From Perkinsus olseni (taxonomy: Eukaryota > Perkinsozoa > Perkinsida): 27,113 bases of DNA. The stretch spans positions 1 to 27,113 of the forward strand of contig JABANN010000473.1 of assembly GCA_013115125.1 (NCBI GenBank), written 5' to 3'. Of this stretch, positions 1-9,716 are shown piece after piece; position 1 is the stretch's first letter, and each line of letters starts with the position of its first letter. The translations under genes were made by a program, and so were the position numbers. The notes below the pieces were generated by a model. That model made no database searches and was not told where the DNA came from. It saw only the letters and a program-made list of their open reading frames with translations.

Positions 1-972
1 GACAATTGAAGATGGTGCCGTAACCTACTTTATCAGTCACTGTCACCGTATGACCATTAACGGTCCGAGTAGTCGTCGATGTACCTTAGGCGAACGATAG
101 AAAAGGTCATGGCTCCCGAGCCCCGACGTACTCTGACTCATTCCAGAGCTCCCGGTGTTTCCACCCGAGCTCCAGGTAGACGACCTGGCGAAGGTACCAG
201 AGCTAGCACTGCTGCCAATGTTAGCATAGTTGGTCCTCCTGGATGAACTCCGACTGCCGAAGCCTTGTGTGAAGAAAGGGTCGTTGAATACGGACACTAA
301 GCAGCATACCATGGAGGCCAATGCCGTCCGTGCTGACACCAGCCCGCCGATGTCCCCATCACTTCCAAGTATTACTTCCCGTTCCACCGCCACCTCGACC
401 GGAACTCATAGCCCTTTGCAAGTTGCCATTGACTAGATCCTCAAACTGCTGCCAAGGGTCACGACTCCCGAAGAACTGCTCGAATACCGAGAAAGCGTCG
501 TTCATGTCAAACTGATGATAGCCTGTAGTATGCATGGTCATCAAGCACTGACAATAGACTGGGCGTACTACCTTCGGCAGCGTTATTGGTGGATGCAGCG
601 TTGGTAGGAGCATTGCCTCCCTCTAGACCCTTCTTGCCATACGTATCATAGATTTGTTTCTTCTGAGGATCACTGAGGACCCCATAGGCCTCCGCTACCT
701 GCAAGAACGTCATTACGGCCACGGTACTGACAAGCCCTTCCCCCCGGAGGAACTCGTAGCCGCACACCTCCTTAAACATCCTCTCTGCAGCTTCACGATT
801 ATTAGGATTCTTATCAGGGTGCCACTTCAAGGCTGGACAGCATTGATGTATGATCTCCCTTCCTCCAAGTGGCGGTATTATTACCTTGCTTCTTGTAGGC
901 CTTCTTTATCTCAGCCTGCGTAGCCCTCCTAGACACATGCAGGACATCGTAGTAGTAGGTGTCGCCGGCCAT
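1..972 (-). CDS. Class-B DnaJ (Hsp40) co-chaperone, DNAJB6-like, 3' end outside window
   Basis: J-domain co-chaperone that stimulates Hsp70 ATPase activity. Translation starts at the ATG at 972-970. Exons are 972-885, 832-768, 698-572, 522-376, 296-132 and 84-1; the introns (52, 69, 49, 79 and 47 bp) are all GT-AG and all phases agree, giving about 225 residues before the window edge. The J domain fills residues 1 to about 75. It has a basic helix II ([10 protein letters not shown]), the essential HPD at residues 34-36 (WHPDKN) and helix III with [11 protein letters not shown] Phe/Gly/Ser-rich middle follows ([14 protein letters not shown], then Ser-rich stretches). Near the left edge the protein reads [12 protein letters not shown], which resembles the beta-strand segment after the Ser/Thr-rich region of DNAJB6/DNAJB2. 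There is no Cys-rich zinc domain, so this is not class A. The exact subfamily is inferred. Confidence 0.88.
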
Positions 973-1257
973 CAACAATTTTACAAAAACTATATAACCC
1001 TGCGAACAGCGGCTACGGACTCGCTCAGAAATTTCGAAGAGCCTCCACGCCAGTTCTCATTTCCAGAGGTCTTGCGCACTCGCACACTCTTGAAGTTCCT
1101 CTGCTCTCTCATTGGAGTACGGTGGAAGGCGCGGTGGGCCGACAGAGCCGGCAGCACGCTTATGTGTCGTTGGGTGGTGAGCTACGGTCGTCACATGAAC
1201 TCAAGAAACATACAACTGAGGAAACTTTTCTTTTCAAAAACACACAGTACGGGTAAA

Positions 1258-4200
1258 TCACAACAACATTCTTAAATGAGTCACAGCCCTGAATGCCTCC
1301 TCCCGAACAGCCAGTTTTGGGTCCTTGCAGAGGGTTTCCCAAAGGGTGCTTATCGCATCAGGGCGCTCATCGCTATTTCGAGTATCATACAGTTGCACAG
1401 CGAGTAGCCTGAATCGGTAGTCACTGCTAGAGGCCAAAGACAGCACTTGTGTTATCGGGAACTCAGGACCCAACCACTTAGCAATGATGGTGATGCACTG
1501 CCACACCAGGTCCTCTCTGCTGCCCTCAACAGCGTCGAAGTGCTCCTTGATAGCGGGCATCAACTCGCCTAGATCATTCGCTGACTTGTCGGCCAGGATG
1601 TACTGCATTTTGGCATCGTTCCACAAGCTTCCGAGACCGACAACCCCCTCAAGGGCATCAGCGATGTGACACAAAGTGCTCTTGAGATTTTTAACTCTGG
1701 ATGGAGCGCGGGTGGCCTGGAGGAGGTTTCGTGTGATGGCTTGAACCTTCTGTGCCTCGGTATCATCCGGGTTCATCGGCTTAGCACCCTTCACCTGTGA
1801 GAGCGAGATATCCATCGCCTCAGCAGAAGCCAGTCCTACTGATGGCTTACAGTAGGTACCCAATAGGAAGTCGAAGGCCTCAACATACGCCGACAAAGCA
1901 GCCTCGCTGCCTTCGGATACGAAATTAGAGTATAAGTCCGTCACCTGGCAAACCTGGACGTACAACAACGCCACATACCCATATTTGAACCCACCCGGTA
2001 GAATAGGGAGTAGGAGGAGTCCTTATCAGTAAGGACATGCTTCAATGTGCTCACAACAACCGAGTCCGCGGACTCCGCCAAGCCTGGTTTCCCTCGTGAC
2101 CATGTTTGCAACGCTGTAATACAGGATTCGGCAAGGTCTTGGTCACCAAGGCCATTCTCTAGAACCGGTAATAGGACCTGCAGAGAGCGTCAATCGAGCA
2201 GTATAAATGCAGCTTTACCGTCTGGATGTATCGACAGCGGGCCTCTGTGGTATCACAGAAGTCCTGCAAGATCCCGGGCCGACTGGCTATGTACTTCTTG
2301 AGAGCATCCGGCACTTCCTTAGACATGTCGATGCAAACCTCCAGCACTTGCCAATCGGGACACCATAGCATGTTACTAACACGAGAAGATGATTCTCTCG
2401 TCGGGGAGAGCCCGTACTGTATGAATGCAGATCCTATGGCCTGGACTATATCCTTATGGACGTGCTTCCTGGTACCATCACGGGTGAAGAGTCTATACTT
2501 CAACCAATACTGCCGACGGTCGATAGACCCAAAAGTAGCAGCAGCGCGATAGCATAGCTCTTTGTGTACCTGTATGCGGAGAGAGGCAGTTCAGAGTGAT
2601 TGCTTGGCTGTAGTATGCTAGGGTTACCGTCAGCTTGATGCCGGTTTGAGACGTGCTGCGAAATGTTGAGCCGATAAAGTCGTTGAAAAACTGATCCTCC
2701 GTTAAGGTGGTGGACGCTATTCGACTTAGACAAAACCTACAATACCCAACACAGTCATACCCCACTCAAGGGTAAAAGACTTACGGTGCTGTTCGAGCAG
2801 CATCACTGGTGAGAAGCTCCGGTGTCAAGAAAACCTGGGGGAGCGGGGACAAGTCGCGACGATGGGAACTGTCTTCGGATGCGGCTACCTTAGCTGATTC
2901 GGCATCAACAGTATCCATGCTCGACAGAAGCTTCATGTCGACCTCCATCAAGGCGAGGGCATCGTCTCCCTCCTGCTGCTGTTGATCATCCTTCTTATCA
3001 CTCGCTGCTACTGTATGCAAGCTCCCCTGGATATCTGAGCAGCGGGGCAGCCGTTGACTAGCTAGTCAAGCACGCACACAACGAAACTCACTCTTAACGA
3101 AGTAGGCTGGTTTCGTGGTCCGCAAGAGGGACTGTAGCTTATGATGCCTGACCAGGATCCTCACAGCCGCCACGCTTCAACCTAAGATTCCTACTTTGTC
3201 CGGTAGCTCAGCCTCTTGCTGTTATCTCCATTACTGAACTCTTCCTCCACCATTCGATGAATGACCTACTCGAAGATCGAGTCACGGCAAAGTATCGGGA
3301 GGCTTCAGTATCAGAGGCCCTCACCTCAACCTCAGCATCCGTCCACCAGCTCATGTCGAAGTCCTGCTTGCGGTACGCGCCGCCACTGAACCCCCTACAA
3401 CAGCGCGGTGGCTGCAACTTCTCGCACTGCAAGGGATATTCATCCAAAGGCCATGAAAGAGAATGATGCTTCAGACCTACCTTCTCTCCACCTGTAGCAG
3501 TGTCCCCGTTAGCAAACCTAAAGTGAAGGTGCGACCTCAGGCTGCGCTGCTGCTGTTACCTCGTCAACATCGATGGAAGTCTCCTCCGGGCTAGACGGAA
3601 GATCTGGTCATTGTCCGTTAGAAGCTTGGGTCGAGCTGTGACTATCTTCCGCAGCCACTGCTCTTTCTCTTTCGTCCACGGCCGTACTTCGAGAGCCTGT
3701 ATGAGGACGAGTCATAGAAGGTTCCGAGCTGACACCATCACCTGCACTAGGTTCGACTGTATTTCGATAAGCATGTCTATGACGCCCATCGGATGGCGTG
3801 GCCTGAAGGTGTACTTCTCAGGGTTCTCTACGATGTCCTCCACAATCGGACGAATAACAGGCAGTCTCAGGCCTTCGCCCTTCCCGCCACAGCTTCCCAC
3901 CAGCCGAAACACCTGAGGGAGATAGCCGCCATACGGACACAGTACCACTGTCCAACTGGCGATCGACGGCGGAGCGGAGGCAGCAGATGACGGCCTACCA
4001 CTCGTAGATCCTGTATGAGGTCCTTCGTGAGTCGATCCTTTCGTTGGTGGATATCCTGTAGGAAGCCACTAAAGTGGTGCAGGATCCGCTCGACCGTCTG
4101 CTTGCGTATACCAGTGATGTTCATCAGAAAGCCATCATCGATACTGATAGAAGACGATGACGTTATATCAGTGTCGACCACCGAGCGGTTGAACCTTACA

Positions 4201-7200
4201 CCGAGCTGTTGGATCGATCATCCGTGATAAGACGATCGAAAGCCTCCATCATCTTGTCCTCCCAAGTCTTGTACAGCTCACTATCCAGAGGAGCACTTCT
4301 TATGATGTTACTTATCAAAGCCTGCCCTTCCCGTGCTATAGCTAAGAGAGATGGGCGAATTGTGGTACGACTAGTTCAACTCACAGAGCCGCTTACGGGA
4401 TCCCTTGATCTGTTCTTTAGAACGGTTCAAGCTGGTAACAAGAGCATCGACAGCCTCTACGACAGCATGGGGATTCTTGCTCTTAGGCTCGCATAGTGGA
4501 GGGATCGGCAAGGACCTCAGTGCAGTCATCACGTCCTGAGGGCAGAAGAAAGAAGACTGTAGGATCTCCTGCAGATACCCGCCTTACTCCTCTAACAGGG
4601 TTCTGTTCATTGGCAATCTCCTTGACAGTCCTTTGCAGCACTTGCGGCAGCCGATGCTCCGCCTTGTCGTAGTGAAGGGCTTGCTGCAATCTGTTTTTAT
4701 ACGCCCACACCCCTGCATCAATAGTATTACGACCCCAAAAGGCTGGTGTCGTCTTCTACTTTTGGAAGTATCACTGCTCTTTAGCCTACCTGCCAGTACC
4801 GGATCTGCCTCACTGCCGGGCATGTACTCCACGTAAGCCAGACGCTGATCTTCATTGGGAAACTGCTTACTGTCAGAATAGTACCTGCTCTCCTAGCGTG
4901 ATGGATTCATAATCCCTCCTCGTCGAGAAGTCGGCGCAGCGACACCTCACGCCCTATCCAACTCATCATTACTTAAAGCAGTCGATAGCCACTTCCCCTA
5001 GTAGATCCAATTGGCCCTTGAGTGCTATACAGACATCCAAGGTTGGGATACGGCCCAGGGGGATATCGGCGACGACCGCCTTGTGCCACATGTAAGCTAT
5101 CAGGTCGTAGCGGAGCTGCTGACGGAGAAAGGATTTTGGATAACCCCAATGATGATGAGGGTTAGATTACTTTATTATTAGACACCCTCCGCGTGAGAGT
5201 GTGCATGTACTCCATAGACACGACCTCGGAGAGGAGCTCGAACGTCTCCTCTCGTCCCAAGTCCCGAACGAGAGCCTCCACAGGCCAATCACGAGCTGCG
5301 TTGAAGGATAAGTTCCCTAAGAGGAATATGGGCATGAATGGGCATTAAGACAGGGGAAGAGGATGCTACATGGATCATCCTTGTACGACAACGGCCGCCC
5401 GTGGTTCTTTTCCTTCAGCCATTTGATCACCTTCTTCGAGTGCCCGAATTCCATTAGCAGGCTCAGTATCTGAGGCAGCCAATCGATTATGATGATGGGC
5501 GAAGCCCCGGTCGTCGACCAGCGTACCGTACCCGCTAGTACGACACGCTGTTGCCTTTTCCAAAGCGAGCGGCAGCTCCCCGATAGTCGTGCATCCTAGC
5601 CTATTACACTATGATGAGGGCGCAGAAGGGAGTTTTCGGCAGTTTTGAGGAGGTAGATTGATTGGGTGATAGCGAATATACAGTCGGCGAAGATGACGAG
5701 AAAATACAACAACATGCAGCATGCAAGGTGACGCCGTTATGCCACTACGTGGCGGGCACGCGGTCGTCTTTCAGTCGTTTTTTGCCTCAATATTTTACGT
5801 TGCATTCTTTTGGTTCTACGTTAGGTGGCAGCAGCAGCAGCAGCAGCTGCTGCTGCAGTAGCCATTGGGAAGGTATCCCTGTATAGTGGCATAAGAGTGA
5901 GATACAGTATCCTCCCACTCACTCCTGCCACCACCCTCAACTGCTACTTACCGGCATGATCCCTCGATCTACGAGCCAGTAAGCAGTGGTGCCTTTACCA
6001 GCACTAACCATCGCATCCATGTATGCCATTACCAGAGCTAAGGCCTTGGGCTCGGTATTGATGCGATGTCGGATGAAGTATTCTATCTCAGCGTGATACT
6101 CGACCGCTAGTGCTTCCCCCGTACTGAGGAGGAGCTCATCGGACTCCTGTCGCTACTACGGGCATTACTTTGACGTAGTTATGAAATCGAACATGGCTTG
6201 CGGGTATCGTAGGATAAGTTTACGAGATGTCGGCCCCGGACGAGGAACTACCACGGGTAGCAAACGGCATACGGTGGTCTCTGAGCCTGATACGGGGAAG
6301 AATGAGGGAAGACATTGATGGCTTATCTAGTAGTACAAGCAGGGAGCAGCTGTGTAGCGAGGTGGGGACCATAGCTGGCGAGCACAGCGTCAATGAGGGC
6401 ATCAGCGAGGTCCTGGAAGGATCATGAGTAGTTTTAGGATCGATTCATTGCGGTAATCGACAGCATTGCCTTACCTGCATATCATCATCAAGGATGGTGC
6501 TGATAATACATTTCTTCAAGCGCGGAGCTTGAGTGAAGATGAGATCCTTGGTGACTTCGGAGAGCCTCTCCTTATCACCTAAACCAGCATGACAGCGCAG
6601 CTTCCTGCTGAGTTCCTGAGTAAGCCTACCCTTGGCATAGATATCTCTGATCAGGGTTTCTGCTGCTTTGATACGGACTCTAGTGGACGCGGTGACAGTG
6701 ACGATGTTCTGCAGTCTATCGACATCTCGAACCACAGAAGCCAGGAACAGAGCAATACCTAGATGACAGCAAACGGCCATGAGTGTCGTACTTGTGCTGT
6801 GAGCATCACAGTCACACGGCCTTGTAAAACTGTCGAAATGTGCAACTAGCCAGAGGGATCAAGGATGGCAGACACCTCTGCTGCTTTATCAATTTCATCC
6901 AAGTCTAAAGCACTCACACCCAGCCAAACGATGCCACCTAGCAAAGGCCACTTCACGACGATCTCGACCCGAACTCAGTCACTCTTGCGATCCTTCCGAG
7001 GAAGAATGCGAAAGAAAAACCGGCTTCTCCACACAGTTGCGAACTCCTTATCCTGATGAGGGCAGCTTACTGTGAGCCCAATTAGCCTTGGATACGTCCT
7101 TGGTCCCTTCATCGATGAGCTCATCAATCATCAATGTGGAATCAATGACCTCCCCTGTTTGCGTGGTGGACGCTAAGTTTCGGAGATACTCCTGTCTCTC

Positions 7201-7269
7201 ATAAACAGAGCCACGGGCACTGAGTTCTGATTCTACTTCCGAGAAACTCTCTGGAGCAGCTGCGATCAT
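1258..7269 (-). CDS. Large multi-exon alpha-helical protein, family not recognised
   Basis: Coding-looking segments on the minus strand run from an ATG at 7269 to a stop at 1258-1260. I treat them as one gene, but two genes are possible. Exon 1 is about 7269-7071. Later coding stretches lie near 6720-6487, 6420-6330, 6150-5955, 5490-5340, 5310-5185, 5130-4978, 4890-4796, 4712-4588, 4536-4110, 4090-3740, about 3.4-3.2 kb, 3.02-2.78 kb, 2.70-2.16 kb, and a long last exon at about 1950-1258. Clear short introns separate several of them, for example a GTGAGT donor near 4385 and a GTAAGT donor near 2788. The product is helix-rich with HEAT/ARM-like texture; the C-terminal exon has LAVREEAFRAVTHL. 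Two weak local resemblances conflict: ENPEKYTFRPRH near 3.8 kb recalls the UFD2/UBE4 core, and the stretch at 5.13-4.98 kb faintly recalls NELF-B. No U-box was found. I assign no function. Confidence 0.5.
5566..5952 (-). other. Unusually long probable intron holding a CAG/CTG hairpin
   Basis: Between the coding stretch ending MP at about 5955 (followed by a GTAAGT donor) and the one starting WLPQIL near 5490, I see no convincing coding on the minus strand. This makes a probable intron of roughly 390-460 bp, against 36-90 bp for almost every other intron here. It contains the triplet palindrome at about 5831-5856. Its exact acceptor is not resolved. Confidence 0.4.
5829..5858. repeat. (GCA)n followed by (CTG)n, self-complementary triplet repeat
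   Basis: About six GCA/CAG units run directly into three CTG units at the 5846/5847 junction, giving 10-bp perfect inverted arms inside a CAG-rich block. Single-stranded, this would form a tight hairpin. It lies in the probable long intron of the large minus-strand gene. Confidence 0.8.
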
Positions 7270-7620
7270 TAAGAAGAAACGAAGAAAACTACACGACGAC
7301 CCGTCAATGATGAGCTACTCAAGAAAGAGAGGCCGCACAAGCACGTTGAACTCGGACGTCTCGGACGAACTCCCTGGGTAGCTCAAGCCCTTGCCCGAGA
7401 ATAGAACCCTTGTGTTGAGTCGTGGGTCGTTGAGTTGTCTTGCTGAGTCGTTCGTGGCGGTCGGCTCTACCATCTGTCATGCCAGTGCGTGTGTTCACGC
7501 GAGTTCCTTCTCTTGACCCTGCCTCCACGACTAGCACTCAAAACATGTAGGCCACAACATCATCAATACGAACATGCCAAAACAACAACAGCACCACAAG
7601 CAGCGGCAGCAGCAGCCTGA
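7270..7620. other. Intergenic spacer between two minus-strand genes
   Basis: This 351-bp spacer sits between the stop of the secreted-protein gene and the first ATG of the large minus-strand gene. It contains an open minus-strand stretch (7319-7537) rich in Arg and Thr with no recognisable family. It is more likely 5' untranslated or promoter sequence than a gene. No RNA gene or clear motif is visible. Confidence 0.4.
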
Positions 7621-9198
7621 TCATCTGCTGCTGTCGTAGGAGCTCACACTGGCAAAAAAGGAACCCCTTCTGCGGCCGTAGGAGCTCACACTGGCGTGAG
7701 GCGAATGTCTCCCAGTTGTCCACGTGTGGGAGTTCCGATCTTTTAATTCGTAAGCATACTTGACCCCAAGGGCTTCGCATCGATAAACGGTGGGCTCGCC
7801 CAGAAAGGAACAATCCTTGACGTAGGAGGTGTTAAAGTAGTCCTCAAGATGGGTCACGAACCTGATACAAGACCGAGGTGTTCAACGTCGAGTCCAACAG
7901 GACAATAATGTTGAGCTGCAGATACGACGGCCCGTCTCGTGTAACACTAGCAGCGTAAGTGATGGGCGGCCGAGTGGCATGTAGAGAAGCGGACAGGAGT
8001 AGCGAGTACGTCGAAGTCCTGTTTGCATGAATCTCGGGCCTAGGCTCCTTAAGGAAGACTTTCTCAGCGTTTGTGATGGTCCTGTTGGCAGAATCCTCAG
8101 CATAATACACAACACAAACCACGTCCTTGGGCCCTCCTTGCAAAGCGCATCCAAGAGCCTGAACCGTAAGAGCAGCAAGACTTGTGAATATGGATTTTGA
8201 ATTCATGCATTACTTTATCACACGCCTTGGCATCAGCCATAGCTGCGCCCAGCTCCTTGTGGTACATGCGAAAGTGCATCTGCAATTCGGCGCATATCTC
8301 CCACTTTTTCTTGAGCTTGAGGATACGCTCCACGTCTTTAATGAGCATAACGGTGCTCAGCCAGGTCCGCCTGAGCAGACGGCCAACAGTTGAGAAAAGT
8401 AACACCAATAATACATCTACGCCATTACTGAGCCCGAGTGAGGCTGCCGATCTCATTCATGTAGTAGAGTAAAACTCAGTATAAAGGGCGAGTATCGATC
8501 AAGCTCGATCGATGAGTCCACGAAGCAGTACTTACGTGCTCTGCTTTTTGCATAAGGTGGACCGATAGAAGATAGAGCTATCGTTGATGCCATTGTCATT
8601 TAACACTAGCTGAGTGCCCTTAGTAGAGCCATCAATGGGACATGCTATTTGCTAACAAACAAAGCAAACCGTACACCTGAATCCGATGCGTATAAAAGAG
8701 GTACTGTAATACCCTGATGGGGTCGGAGGATAGACGTCTTCTCGGCTGTCCCTCCTGAAAGGAGAATACCAATCACAAGTAGTAGGTATCAATACAAACA
8801 ACGGGGTGTTGTGGTACTACTACTACTCTCACAGATCGTGAGTGTCAATTAGCACTACTACTACTACTACTACCACTCCTATGCTACCTGACTAACATCA
8901 GATCCCGTCGAGCGCCTTATTGAGGCTCGTATCTGAGAAGACCAAGGCCATACACGTGGTAAGCAATGATGTGGCACCGAGTTGGCAGTGGATGCTGGTT
9001 AGGCGATAACATGCCGCACAATTCGTCGTACCTTGGAGGTTTCAGTTGATACACGCTGCATCGCCTCCTTAATCTGAAAGGGGTGGAGCATGGGACAGCG
9101 GTAAACCCAGAGAGTCTGCTGACCTTCGCGAAAGCCTTGGCGGCAACATCATCAGGTAGCAGTAGAATGTGGATGAGGAGAGTAATAGCGAACCTCAT
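7621..9198 (-). CDS. Secreted or lumenal protein of 308 residues, seven exons, family not recognised
   Basis: The exons are 9198-9124, 9073-9032, 8932-8888, 8651-8536, 8370-8214, 8158-7862 and 7815-7621. All junctions are GT-AG and all phases agree to a TGA at 7623-7621. The first exon encodes a good signal peptide (MRFAITLLIHILLLPDDVAAKA), so the product should enter the secretory pathway. The mature part is mixed helical (IKEAMQRVSTETSK; KDVERILKLKKKWEICAEL) with about eight Cys residues, NDSS and two NRT sequons, and a hydrophobic beta-like stretch (SYLQLNIIVLLD). The C-terminal tail repeats ASVSSY twice, 14 residues apart, from a 19-bp DNA duplication. The 237-bp gap between exons 3 and 4 is longer than the others and carries an ACT microsatellite. 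I recognise no family; its role is unknown. An extracellular or vacuolar protein is inferred only from the signal peptide and Cys content. Confidence 0.75.
7635..7695 (-). repeat. In-frame 19-bp direct repeat in the last exon of the secreted-protein gene
   Basis: The same 19 bases occur at 7635-7653 and 7677-7695. The 42-bp offset is exactly 14 codons, so both copies are read in the same frame and each gives ASVSSY in the protein tail. This looks like a small local duplication within coding sequence. Confidence 0.9.
8815..8873. repeat. Two (TAC/ACT)n runs flanking a short hairpin, intronic
   Basis: Runs of TAC/ACT at 8815-8827 and 8854-8873 flank the sequence CTCACAGATCGTGAG, which can form a 5-bp stem. 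Both lie in the intron between exons 3 and 4 of the secreted-protein gene. It is probably a plain microsatellite. Confidence 0.8.
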
Positions 9199-9716
9199 GT
9201 TACGGAGAATAGACTACGAATGTAGACGCACTTCGACAGCAGTTGGGCCCATTGGATAGACTCATTAAGACGAGGAAAGGAGTCACAGTAAGAGCCACAG
9301 GTGAGGACCCGACGATACCACCGACCAGCAAGTACATAGCAGCCCTTGAACACATGTCTAGCATGTGCTGTGACCCAAGAGGTGACCTTGCTGCTGCCAT
9401 CACGATGATGGCATCACCCCTAATCTCTGTTAAAGTCCTTCGAGTGGACCTATCTATAGCAGGCTTGGGGCGTCCAAAACATCATCCCCCACCGAGCAAG
9501 GCTCTCGATATCGTCTCAGGTGTCCTATAAAATACCCAGGATTACCCTCCCGCGCGAGGGGACCCAGAGGAACAAAGTAGATGGCTCGGAAGACAAGTTG
9601 GAAATCTTGCTCTCTTAGGCTTCCTTAACGGGACTTTGCTTTCGCGGCTCAGAGGAGAACACTCAATCCGGGAAGGTAGTTGCTATTCAAGTTGGCCTCC
9701 TTCTCCTTGTACTGTG
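9199..9716. promoter_or_regulatory. Divergent intergenic region between minus and plus gene blocks
   Basis: This 518-bp region separates two head-to-head start codons (9198 minus and 9717 plus), so it must hold the upstream signals for both genes. It is the only strand switch between confident genes in the window. A plus-strand open stretch at 9243-9530 reads plausibly as protein but has no ATG until about 9353 and no recognised domain. It could be a small gene, an untranslated leader or chance. No TATA-like box could be assigned. Confidence 0.4.

Noticed and set aside
2781-3600. U-box domain expected if the large gene were a UFD2/UBE4 ligase
   Set aside because: I searched the minus-strand frames downstream of the ENPEKY motif for the D-P-[LI]-x4-M-x-D-P-V pattern and did not find it.
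3745-3765. tRNA B-box-like GGTTCGACT
   Set aside because: It does not match the full B box, no A box lies at the right distance and no cloverleaf can be drawn. It falls in coding sequence of the large minus-strand gene.
5662-5886. Plus-strand open frame with a Ser/Cys run
   Set aside because: The run is the translation of the CAG/CTG triplet block in a minus-strand intron. There is no domain and the stretch around it is noncoding in both directions.
9243-9530. Plus-strand protein-like open frame in the divergent region
   Set aside because: It has no ATG for the first third, no domain and no clear splice partner. It is noted in the intergenic entry but not called as a gene.
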